A stretch of DNA of 64,000 bases, from contig OZ037765.1 in assembly GCA_964035545.1 (NCBI GenBank), positions 27,664,504 to 27,728,503 on the forward strand, written 5' to 3'. The position numbers were made by a program, and so were the translations under genes. The notes beneath the pieces were generated by a model that was not told where the DNA came from, did no database searches, and saw only the letters and a program-made list of their open reading frames with translations. Position 1 is the first letter of the stretch; every line of letters starts with the position of its first letter. Source of the stretch: Bugula neritina. Lineage: Eukaryota > Bryozoa > Gymnolaemata > Cheilostomatida > Bugulidae. Positions 14,590 through 24,794 of this stretch are shown here, in pieces.

Positions 14590-17500
14590 ATGGATCCCAA
14601 TAGCTTTGGTGCGTTTCAACGACAAATCACGAGAAACCAAGATGAGCTAAAAGACTATTTAAAAGACTTGGATTCATGGAAAGAATCAATTTCAAAGAAA
14701 GACCGCTCTCTTGCTGAGAAGACAGATGACGCGACTCAAAATTGTGTAAATTTTCAATTCATGTTCATTATTGCCTTGCTCTCCTTATATCTGTCATGAG
14801 ATTCTGTATCTTCAAAACTTATACTGACTATTGGAAAAGAATAAGCCATTTATTATAAGAGCTTATAACTCGTAGACTGTATTTAAGAAAGCTAAATTTG
14901 TATTTTAATATATAAATTTGTTCACTGTTCATGTATGAATTTTATCACAAAACTTGCATCTATAGATTTTTGTCAGCTAATTATTTAATAATTTCATTTT
15001 AGTTTGCATTTAGTTGCAGTATCACATCAATTATTTACAGAACTACCCCCCTGTAAGAAACAGTTTACACAAGAAAAAGAAAATAAAAAGAAAAAAAGCA
15101 CCAATTTCTAGCAGTCATGTAGAGCCAACGAAAAAATCAACAAAAATACCTGGTTATGACTTTCGGGCGTGGGATAAGTATGATGTGGTAAGTCTTGATC
15201 TTATTGTGTTGCATCAAAATATTTCTTTTCTTAAACTTTCACACAATTGGTATGGAATTCTATGTATATTTGCTATTATGTTAGGATAAAGCTTTGGCTG
15301 CAATAGATGATAACCACAGCTCTAGTTCCAGTTATGAAGAAGACACTGATGAAGAGTGGGAAGAAGAACGTAGAAAACAGCAAGCTACATTTGAGAAGGA
15401 CCAGGTTGTACTTACTTTTGATTTAGAATACTTTGTTTTAGCAAAACTTGTTTCTTCATCTCCGGAAAATATACCAGCATTAAACATTTGCCAATTTTAG
15501 AAAAAATGGTAATTTGCTTTCTGAAAGTTAACTTTCATATTCCAAAAAATAATTTAAAGTACACATTAACTGTCCTCACTACCATTACCTATAGGTGCAT
15601 ACTACTGTATATATAGCTAGCAATATTACATGTTCCATTTTATAAATTTAGCAAAGTAAAAGATGCTTCTGGCCGATGCGATTGTGATAGCTAAAATATG
15701 ATGTTTAGTCATTGACCCTACTTGAAATAAGCTGTGAGAATATATGAGGTGTCCAATTACATTCATATACGTGTTTATAGGGGAATGATTATTACAAGAA
15801 AAATAAATTGGTTGAGGCAATTGAGTGCTACACAAGAGGCATAACCTGTGATCCAACAAATGCCATTATATATGCAAACCGTGCAATGGCACTACTAAAA
15901 CAGGAGAAGTAAGGGAAAGCAGTAATATTTATATCGAATAACTGCAACAATACTTGGGTGTATTCAATTGTTGATGAGTTTCATTTGTACTGTAGTTGTG
16001 ACTAATTTATATATTCTGTGTAATTATGTTGTTTACATCTTCCAACTTTGTAATACAGTTTTGAATGATGGTTTTTTGCTATGTGTCAAGTCTTCATTAA
16101 TTGATCAGATATGGTGCTGCCGAACAAGATTGTACTGATGCCATAGCCTTGGATCCTACCTATACGAAGGCATACATGAGACGTGCTACAGCAAGAAAGC
16201 AGTTAAATAAGCTTGAATCTGCATTAGATGACTATAAACAACTTTTAAAATTGGAACCTGATAACAAAATGGCTCAAAGAGAGATTTCATCTTTAGAACA
16301 GGTTCGTTAGGCTCATACATATCTGTATCAGGTTTGCTACTGTGTATGGATGACTTAAAATGTGATTGACTTTATCTATAAGCCAACTTGGCAACAGGTT
16401 CATTAAGTTTATTGACTATCAAATAGTACCCTGGAGATATAATGGGAAAAATAAAAATTATATAAACTGCATTAGACTACAGGAAGGTTTTAGATAATAT
16501 AAGTTACATCAAAATCAAAATAGTTGAGCATCATCATTATGGGTAATGTATAAATATACATAGTGACTCAAGCTATTGTAAGTAAAAAAAGTTAGATCAA
16601 AAAGTTAGAGAAACATTATGAGAATAGTATATATTTAAACAAGATGACATTAGCTGTTGTAGAATGTATAAATAAACTGTAGGTAAAATGACATCATATT
16701 AATCCAAATGAGACTTACAAAATGGATGCACAGATAAGATATCCTTTATCATTCAAAATGTCAAAACCAGTAGTCTAGATCCAGAGTATAAAATATTAGA
16801 GTGTAAAGTTGTATGTTTATATAATATAGTAGCAGATGTAGTGAGCCTTCAGTTAAAAGAGGGAAGTTAAAAATGCTCCTCTGAGGCTGCTTGATTTGAA
16901 CACACTGACCTGTGCTGTGCTAGGGCCATTGAATTATAGTAACAGCACTGCTAGTTAAAAATAGCTTTTGATGTAATGTAGTAATAAAGCAAGAAAGCTA
17001 CAACGATCGGTGGCATACCAATACAATATCTTTATAAATTCATCTGTTGACTATAAGAAATTCGCAAGAACCGCAACCTAAGCTATGAATATTGAATTTG
17101 AGAATCCAAACATTATTTATGTTTAGTTTTACATTCATTCGCCTTATGATCACACTTGACTATCAAATATTAATCTATTAATTAGATAGTTTCAGTTATT
17201 ATACAATGTTTGTATTTGATGCCGTGCCTCCCCATGTTCGCTATGGACCAGGGTTAGGTTATTACAGAGCAATGTTGAATAATCATTTCACCGCTTGCCT
17301 GAGTGGTCCTATTTTTCATTAAAACATTGTTCTTGCCTTTGTGTGTGATTAGGCTTTATTTTATGTCAAAAATAGGATATTTTAATTTTTTGATGTAACG
17401 AAGTGTCATTAGCCTGTGAGCTAAGATTTAGTATTAATTGAAAACCTGCATGTATAAAATTTATTATGAAAAGAAATTGCATGGGCACACAACCCTGAAA

Positions 17501-20115
17501 CTGTATTTAGCTGATATCTAAGATAATGCAGATGTTTTAATACTGCATTAATCTAGCCTGGCAGCCCTGCTATATTATAAGTATGGGCATAGAAAATTAT
17601 GGGCTACTTTTTTGTGGTGTTGGCTTCCTATATTTCAGAATATATTTTTACAATGTGCAAAACATCTTGCGATTTAGGATCAGAAATGCATAGCATTTTA
17701 TAATTCTGGGTATCACGAAACCTATAGTATAATTATGAGCTGTTTTATGACATTTTATATAATCAAGACTATTTTGAAATTTCAAGTGGCACTGAAGCAT
17801 CTAGCTCTAAATGCACCTTTTATTATTAGAGAACATACATTTATGATGCTGATGTTCAAATATTGTTTCTTCAGCAGTACTATTGAATTTTTTATTTAAC
17901 GCTATTGCTGCCATATTTATAGACTTGTAACTATAGTGTATGCAGGGTTAAAGTTGCTATGATGCAATATTGCATTTTTCCATCATCATGAGGAGATAGT
18001 CAACATAGCTGACTGCTTCATCGTTTCTGCCATCCTTATTTAGGTTATGAATATGTCGGCTTGTGACTAGTGTCTAGCTTGTACTCAGATGCTCGTTATT
18101 TTACTACAGTTATCAATATTGTGAAACAATTCTAGTTGATAAGTGTTCTGTACATTATAACCTCATGTAGTAATAACTCATGTGACTACAATGATTTTGC
18201 AATATTGTCTTTTATAGAAATTACAGCTGTCAGCTGAAGGCATTGTTATTCCTATAAAGAAATCTGCGAATGAAAAATCGAAGGTATATACTCGTATAAA
18301 TATGTTGGGATATTTTGACAAGTTTTATAACTCCGAGTATTATGTCATTTTCAATATGCTAAAGTAAATTTTTATATTTTGAAAGTTTTTCAATATTTGT
18401 ACTAGTATTTACTCGCACGCTGTTGATGAGGTATGAATGCGTAAATACTCATGATATCTATATATTATACTATGCTTGTAGAAACCTCTAGTTCGCATAG
18501 AAATTCAGGAAATTGATCACAACGAAGTGAAATCTAAACTCACTGCAGCCGTTGCCAAAACCACAGTGCATCAGAGTGCCGAAACAAAAAAAGTTATTGC
18601 TAAAGATGCTGAATCATTTAGCAAATATCTTAGTACTTCAAAAAATGCTGATGAACGTGACAAATCAGCAGTTAGCACTTGCAAAAAGCAGGCAAACATT
18701 TCATCTCCGTCAGACATTGGTAAAATAACCATTCCCACGAGTAACTCTAAGCAAAAATCAAAACCTGCAGAACAATCTCCTAGAGTAAGCCCACGGATGC
18801 CAGCCAACTCTTATCAGTTTCAGAAGGATTGGAAATCTGTAAAAGGAGACCTCGATCTTTTATATGATTACTTAAAGGTAACAAAAGAAACCAGGCAATA
18901 TGCAGACACACTTTCTGCTTGTGCTAATGTTACATCCGTTTAAATTTCCTGAAAACCATTGTTATTGAAGCTAGTTCTCAAAAAGATGGTTAACACATAA
19001 TGAATTGGCACCGCTTTCAACTTATTTGGTCATTTTCTTATTAGCACACCTTTGCATATTCAATACTAGTAACATGCTTCTTAGGCTTCTGTATAATTGA
19101 ATTAACATCAAGAAATGTGCTTCTTTACCCATAAATAAATATGTAATTTTCAAATTGCTTAGCCAGTTGTAGATTGATGGTTTTCAAAACGCTTGATTAT
19201 CAGCAGTTTTGAAGATGCAAAGCAAACCATGTTTTAAGTTTCATCAGTTTTTTTTCAAGTACTTGGTTTTAGATTTATCTTCATGTTGTATTTTAGAACG
19301 TTCGTAAATTGAATGTATGAACTTACTTGATTTCCAAGTCATTATTCATATATATAGAGGTTATTTGTAATAGTAAGTAGTGTACTCCATACAATATACT
19401 AAATTTAGTGCTATTGCATGTTTCAGACTATTCCGGAAGCTCATTATCCAAAGCTCATTGGTGAATTCTTAGAAGCAGATGTTTTGAAAATGATTTTGTT
19501 AACATTTCAACAAAGATTTTTGCGGTGAGAAACCAGTAACTTTTTGTGTTGCATATTGGCTACACTGCTAAAAGAATCAATTGTAATGTATTATTCCAAG
19601 TATTCCCTTTACCAAAACTACTTTTTGGAGTTTACTTTTTAGAGATGGAGTGAATATAACCAGTCATATGATCGAGCTGGCAAAGGTGAAACGTTTTTCA
19701 ATGACATTGATGTTCATGTCTGGCAGCGATAAGAAAGGTGAGTTGTCAGATGTGAATTTTTAAAACTCTTTTGCTCCATTGGTGGTTGCAGTTTAGGTGA
19801 TGTAGTAAACGGTTAACGCCGTGTTTCACTTATTAGTACAAAGATGCACAAGAGGTTTGATTATTTAGTACAATATTGGCAAATACAGTAAATATTCTAA
19901 ATATTAGAAAATTGACAAATAGATTATATACAATGCACAATTATATAGATTATATGCAATACACATATTTCATTATTTTCCTTGATACATATTTGTATAA
20001 ACATAGTTTACATGTTTTTTATGCAGTTGTGAAGGACATCATCTCCAAACTCTCATCAATAGAAGGGGTTCATTCAAGTGACATCCAGACAATTAGCAGG
20101 CTGTATGATGTATAA
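14590..20115 (+). CDS. RPAP3: RNA polymerase II-associated protein 3 (R2TP/PAQosome TPR subunit)
   Basis: Ten exons: 14590-14745, 15041-15187, 15285-15404, 15781-15908, 16109-16301, 18218-18283, 18482-18877, 19427-19524, 19643-19737 and 20027-20115 (TAA), giving 495 residues with phases compatible at every junction. The N-terminus matches RPAP3 (Q..ELKDYLKDLDSWKESI, then Lys-rich, then YDFRAWDKYDVDKALAAIDD), followed by an acidic SSSSSYEEDTDEEWEEE stretch. One TPR unit (about residues 137-248) keeps the dicarboxylate-clamp residues (K.QGN, YANRA, TKAYMRR) that bind the HSP90/HSP70 C-terminal tail. The last ~110 residues form the RPAP3 C-terminal domain (ANSYQFQKDWKSVKGDLDLL ... RFSMTLMFMS), which docks on RUVBL1/2. 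RPAP3 works in cytosolic assembly of RNA polymerases, snoRNPs and PIKKs. Vertebrate RPAP3 has two TPR units and about 665 residues; only one is visible here. The 1.9-kb intron 16302-18217 shows no second unit. Confidence 0.94.
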
Positions 20116-20158
20116 CCTGAAATCACTAGCTAGACACAAGAGACAGCTGTCACCATGT

Positions 20159-20164
20159 TTTATT
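20159..20164 (-). terminator. Poly(A) signal of ENOPH1
   Basis: Minus-strand AATAAA about 90 bases beyond the ENOPH1 stop codon. It lies 44 bases from the RPAP3 stop on the other strand, so the two convergent 3' UTRs probably overlap. Confidence 0.6.
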
Positions 20165-20250
20165 GTACAAATACAATATTCACATTATTGGAAAAACAAA
20201 TAACTTTTTTCTATGTACATTTGTGAATGATGATTTAAATCGTGATGGTT

Positions 20251-21777
20251 TTACATTTTCTTCTTTTTACTTGCAACCTCATCAAACATTATTTCTTCAA
20301 ATGAATTTATAGTTGCAAACTGTTTCATTTGTGCTATTGTCAATACTGCATTGCCTGGCCTTCTTACTACCATAGACTGTAATCCAGCTTTTTCAGCTGC
20401 TGTTGCCTCTAAAATATAAACCGTGTGTAACAATTCCAGCTGCATTATTCATTTTATTATTTAAAATTTATAATATGTAATGTATAACATCAATTACCTT
20501 CCAGAATGTCAGTAAGAAACAGAACATGGCGGGGCTCTACTTTCAAATGATCGCATATTGATGTATAGCTTGCAGCTTCTCTCTTTCCTCCAATTTTTGT
20601 ATCAAAGTAGTCTGTTATATACTATAAAGATGAAATTAGGTTTAAAGCGTTGAAACATGGTATTTTAAAGATTGTTTACATTAGTTGACACAGGTTACTA
20701 TTATTCATACCTCAGTGATGTCTCCATCAACAGAATAAGTAAACAGAAGTTTTTGCGCTGCAACACTACCTGATGAATATATACAAAGTTGTTTCCCCTC
20801 ATCTTTCCATTGTCGAAAACACTGAGTGACGTCTTCGTAAAGACTGAAAATTTACAAATTATTCATTTGTTAAAATGCCTACGTAGCATACAATTATATC
20901 GAAGAAACTCTTTTTTTAAAGTTACAAATGGGCGAACTTAAATAACTAGTTGCTGCTTTGCCAGTGTTGTTGAGTACATGACTTTTTGTGTTTCCTGTTC
21001 AGTATTCCACCAATTAATTTGAGTAAGGAGAAACAACTCCACATGGGAGAAGTCAATATAAGCGAAACTCACTGCCCCCTGACTTCCTTTTTCTTGTATG
21101 CATCGACCCACATATGACCTTGCAGCTGTTTCAAGCTGGTAGTTTTTCTATCTAATCCCATTTGCCATTCAACATTTTTCACAACTGAATCAATTACTTG
21201 TTCTTTAGGGTGAGTTTCGGAAAGTATTGGAATAATGCCCTTCAGTTCATCTTTATTTAAATCTTCTTTCACCTAAAATTCAAGTACATGTAACTAAAAT
21301 TAGTTATTATATAATGCATAAAAAGTAACATCCGAAATAATTGGTATGTGTGAGATTGAAATAATTATCTTATGCTGTCTAGCTTCATTTTTAACAGGAA
21401 AAACCCTTGAATTTGAAGGTAAGAATATCACCTGCTCCCTAAGACCACTAATGGCAGCTTGTGTTTCTTTGTCATTCCAATGCTCTTCCAGAAAATGCCT
21501 TACATGCTTCAAGATATAAGGAAATAGTTCATCCTGCAATTCATAATTGGTGTTAAATAGCAAAAAATAATCTATTTATACCTGTGCAGCCAATCTGATT
21601 TTTGAAATGGTTTTAGAGAAAATATATTGAATAAAGTAATTGAAGAATAGCATGAATAAATTTGCACAATACCTTTACAAAGCTTATAGATGTTGTGGTT
21701 CCTTCAATGTCAAGCAGTATTAATGATATATCTTTAGGAACAGCGACTGTAGGGCAAGTAAGGTTTTTCCTACCCAT
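20251..21777 (-). CDS. ENOPH1: Enolase-phosphatase E1 (methionine salvage)
   Basis: Six exons on the minus strand: 21673-21777, 21432-21533, 21073-21272, 20711-20843, 20498-20621 and 20251-20408 (TAA), giving 273 residues, close to the roughly 260 usual for the family. HAD-superfamily motifs are intact: motif I LLDIEGTTT (nucleophile Asp23), motif II IYSSGS, the lysine region FDTKIGGKREAASY and motif IV-like VLFLTDI. The family signature LDRKTTSLKQLQGHMW is also present. The enzyme enolises and dephosphorylates 2,3-diketo-5-methylthiopentyl-1-phosphate to acireductone in the cytosolic/nuclear methionine salvage pathway. The C-terminus ends in a lysine tail (SKKKKM). A strong 3' splice site (pyrimidine run then AG) lies about 20 bases upstream of the ATG, so a 5' UTR intron is likely. 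Confidence 0.95.
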
Positions 21778-21930
21778 TTTATAATTTTAAACTTCTAGTC
21801 TAAAAAACAAATATATGTAAAAAAAATTATTTTGTAACAGTTGTTTCAATTATTAAATTAGCAACAATTTTTCATCAAGCACTAGTTCTTTCCAGCATAT
21901 TTTACATTCAAACATTGGATCTAGAAAAAA

Positions 21931-22080
21931 GGTGGTAGGTGCAGTAATGGAGAAATTGAGAAAAGCCTGTGTTGTAGATTAGAAATGTAGCATAAGAATT
22001 TTAAACAGCGCCCCAAACCAAAATTTAATAACAAAATTAAAGAACTGAGGCTATCTCAATTCTTCCACTACTGCTCCTAA
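21931..22080 (-). mobile_element. Short MITE-like element, copy X
   Basis: About 150 bp upstream of ENOPH1, matching on the opposite strand the element at 59660-59816 along its full length, with a few indels in the middle. The two ends are imperfect inverted repeats: GCAGTAATGGAGAAATTGAG at the left and, read from the other strand, GCAGTAGTGGAAGAATTGAG at the right. No coding capacity. I cannot resolve a target-site duplication. Confidence 0.7.
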
Positions 22081-22428
22081 ATGAACTACTCTATTCAATA
22101 ATAGACCTTCTGCGGATATATTCAGATGTTTTTATTCATGTCTGAATCAAATTGAAAGGTGTGGTAGATAACATTCACTATCTGAAACACTTTCCTTTGC
22201 ATGTTGAAAAATAATTTAAATGTTCAACAGTTTTAGTTTACATAGGTGTAAAACTAAAAGTAAAACACAGCTGCTACAAAAGGTTTTTTTCCCATTGTAT
22301 CTTTTAACTTCAAGTCCATTACAGAGTTTAGTACAATGCTCAAGGACTAAAATTTGTATTGATTTAACTTGGCAACTTGCTAAAATAAAAATTAAAATTA
22401 ATGACATTGACAATTGACTTGACTTTCT

Positions 22429-22453
22429 AGTAGTACTAGTACTAGTACTAGTG
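22429..22453. repeat. (ACTAGT)n microsatellite
   Basis: About four tandem ACTAGT units in the ENOPH1 upstream region. The unit is itself a palindrome, so the tract can fold on itself. Confidence 0.8.
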
Positions 22454-22719
22454 GTAGTTCAAGTTGCACTTGCTACCCTAAATAATTTACTCAACTCTCA
22501 TTGTTCATTGACAATGTGAATGTTACCAGACTTGTTACTAGTTTTTAAAACTCAAACATGTTGGAGCCATAAACAGCTATTAGTGAATCAACTGATTAAA
22601 AAAAAAAATCGAGCAAGCGTAACTTGGATAACAACATAGTTCATTGTGATTGACTTCAAGTTTTTGCATCCATGCTCTTTCATATCTATATTATAATACT
22701 AATAGGAATTTCTACTCAC

Positions 22720-22910
22720 CTTGAACTCCATTCGCTATAGAGCTTTATAGCCTGAGTCACTTGAATGACTGCTAGCAAATTTGGCACGATCGCTGGCTGC
22801 ACTATACGATCACATTTAAATGACAGCTCACTGCTACGGTATAGCAAAATTGAAATTGCTAGAAACAGCACCAGGTTGAGAGTGATGGAGTGCAGAGTTT
22901 GACCAGCCAT
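22720..22910 (-). CDS. Candidate first exon of a small membrane protein, unidentified
   Basis: An ATG at 22910 in a good context (AACAATGG) opens 63 codons that end at a strong donor (AAG|GTGAGTAG, 22719). The peptide starts MAGQTLHSITLNLVLFLAIS, a plausible signal anchor, followed by a mostly polar/hydrophobic mix ending in KLYSEWSS. I recognise no family. A possible terminal exon follows the acceptor at 22380-22381, adding SKLPS and a stop (22364-22379), which would make 68 residues. That join is a guess, and splicing into the ENOPH1 leader is an alternative. A DNA transposon sits directly upstream of the ATG, so the gene may now use a promoter inside the element or be dead. Confidence 0.35.
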
Positions 22911-22914
22911 TGTT

Positions 22915-23703
22915 CACCGGCTTTCCATGTACCGATCTCAGATCGATCTTAGGCAGATCGATCCATGGAAAGACGTCAAAGATCGATCTCAGTCGTTCTG
23001 AGCTGGTCGGTCTGTAGAGCTCGAACTCAGATCGATCTTAAGGCAATAAGACCATGGAAAGACGAAAGATCGATCCGAGAAGTAGAAAAATGACTGCTCG
23101 CTAAAATGTTGTCTGCTAATAACAATGATAACTTATTGTTAATTACTAAGCAAAGTACTTAATAATTAAGATAGCCACCTTTTCAAGTGGCAAAACTTTG
23201 ACTTTCAGTAAAATGATTAGGAAAACTTAATTATGTAAAATTATGGACGGTAGAAGATACAAAAAGTGAGAGTATTTAAATTGAATTTAAATGACTAGTA
23301 TAACGCACTGTCATTAGTTATTTGCTGCGTAATTTTAAGCCTATTAGTCCCGTAAGTTTATGAATAAGCTGCACAACAGCTATTAATTTTATATAAGCTT
23401 TCAAGCTAAAATATTAAAATTAATTATCTTAAATTGGCCAAATTACTCTATACTAAAAGCTTTATTGCGTAGAGTTTATAGCTGACGGTAAATTTTAGAT
23501 TATGGAAATTTTGTTTTTCAACAGCAGTAACTTTTATCACTCAGGTGGGTGAAAAAATTATGCTATTAAAGTAGTCTTTACCTAAGAGGAGGCAACTCCG
23601 AGAGATCGATCTGACGCTCTCATGGAAAAACGATCGATCTGAGCACATGTCTCAGATCGATCTCAGCGAGATCGATCTGAGATCGGTACATGGAAAGCCC
23701 GTG
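22915..23703 (+). mobile_element. Palindrome-rich non-autonomous DNA transposon, copy 1
   Basis: A 789-bp element with near-perfect 35-bp terminal inverted repeats (left 22915-22949, right 23669-23703; one mismatch at base 4) beginning CACSGGCTTTCCATG. It is flanked by a 3-base direct duplication GTT (22912-22914 and 23704-23706). Both subterminal regions are packed with the palindrome AGATCGATCT, about nine near-copies in all. The central 500 bp is AT-rich with no open frame of note. A second copy lies inverted at 62334-63109. CAC termini plus a 3-bp duplication point to the CACTA (CMC/EnSpm) group, by inference only. Confidence 0.88.
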
Positions 23704-24794
23704 GTTGTTCGCACAATCGAGACTGTCAAATTCCTGTACTCAGTGACCACCAACTCCGTACTGCTTCAAGCAATTTCTATACAAGTCGCAATAAGTATAG
23801 CCACAGGTCTGGATTATTATCGTTATAATTTAATTTTATAATGACTGTAACTGAAATATTGTAATAAATGAATAATTATGAGATACAGTTAATATTATTA
23901 GTGTTACAATTTGTCCATCTCAACACCCGCTAGTTTTTTTACCCACTCACCATAAAAATGCCCGCTTATAACTTATAAGTAAATCAAAATGTAATGAAGT
24001 AAAACTAGTAAAAACTACTACTAGTACTACTAGTAGTAGTAATCACTAGTAGTAGTACTGTAGTAGTACTGTAGTAGTACTCGTACAACTACAAGTATAA
24101 TAATTATAATATAGTAGTATGGCGATGATTATCATCATTATGATATTCATATTGATAACGATAATTATAATCATATATCATATAATTCAAATTGTATGCA
24201 TGTCTATTGTCTATGAATATGATATTCATATTGCTATATTATAATTATTATATTTATATACAGTTAAGGTTATAGTAAGACTAATAGTAATAGTATTACA
24301 TTAGTATTAGTAATAAGAATAGTTATACAATACATTATTATTTATGATTATCATTATGATTAAATTTAATGCTCAGCCTAAAAGTAAATTAAAAATATTA
24401 ATTTATAATTTTAAAGCCAAAATCATAATGATAATGGTGTTATCTATTTATAGTGGTTTTAAATTTAATAAATTAATTATTAAAGTGAAACTAAAAGTAA
24501 GGCTAAGTAAGTGATTCACTAGTACTGGTGGTAATAGTAATATTAATCAGCAGTTGTCATTCATGTTTACTTTATGTTGAATAAATTTTAGAATGAATAA
24601 TGACTCCAAAAAATATATATCTTCACTATGACTGACTCATAGCAGTAAAATTATTACTTGCAGTTACTCACTCAATTTTATAATAGACTTATGAATTTAT
24701 CATTTGTGTGGTCAGCAATTGCAATGAAGAGATGTATGCAAAAATCTAGTTTTTGGACAGCCTACTTCAATGCATTAAACTTTGTGGTTTTAGA
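23704..24794. other. Gap between transposon copy 1 and PIGS
   Basis: The first 130 bases beyond the transposon would have been the upstream leader of the minus-strand candidate gene before insertion. The rest is AT-rich intergenic DNA with a trinucleotide microsatellite field and the PIGS promoter side. No coding exon seen. Confidence 0.45.
24014..24095. repeat. (ACT/AGT)n microsatellite
   Basis: Alternating ACT and AGT trinucleotide blocks (ctactagtactactagtag and similar) that form local palindromes. Looser TAA/TAG-rich sequence continues to about 24340. Confidence 0.8.

Noticed and set aside
16860-16965. Possible degenerate tRNA-like/SINE sequence in the RPAP3 intron
   Set aside because: A B-box-like GTGTTCAAATC is present on the minus strand but the remainder does not match the SINE copies in this window; too weak to annotate.
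22216-22417. Overlapping 65-codon frames on both strands
   Set aside because: Mirror open frames in AT-rich DNA without similarity. Only the short acceptor inside this stretch was considered, as a possible second exon of the candidate gene upstream.
23647-23841. 64-codon frame starting [18 protein letters not shown]
   Set aside because: It is transposon terminal sequence read into the flank. The same peptide appears in the second copy on the other strand, so it reflects the GATC palindromes and not a gene.
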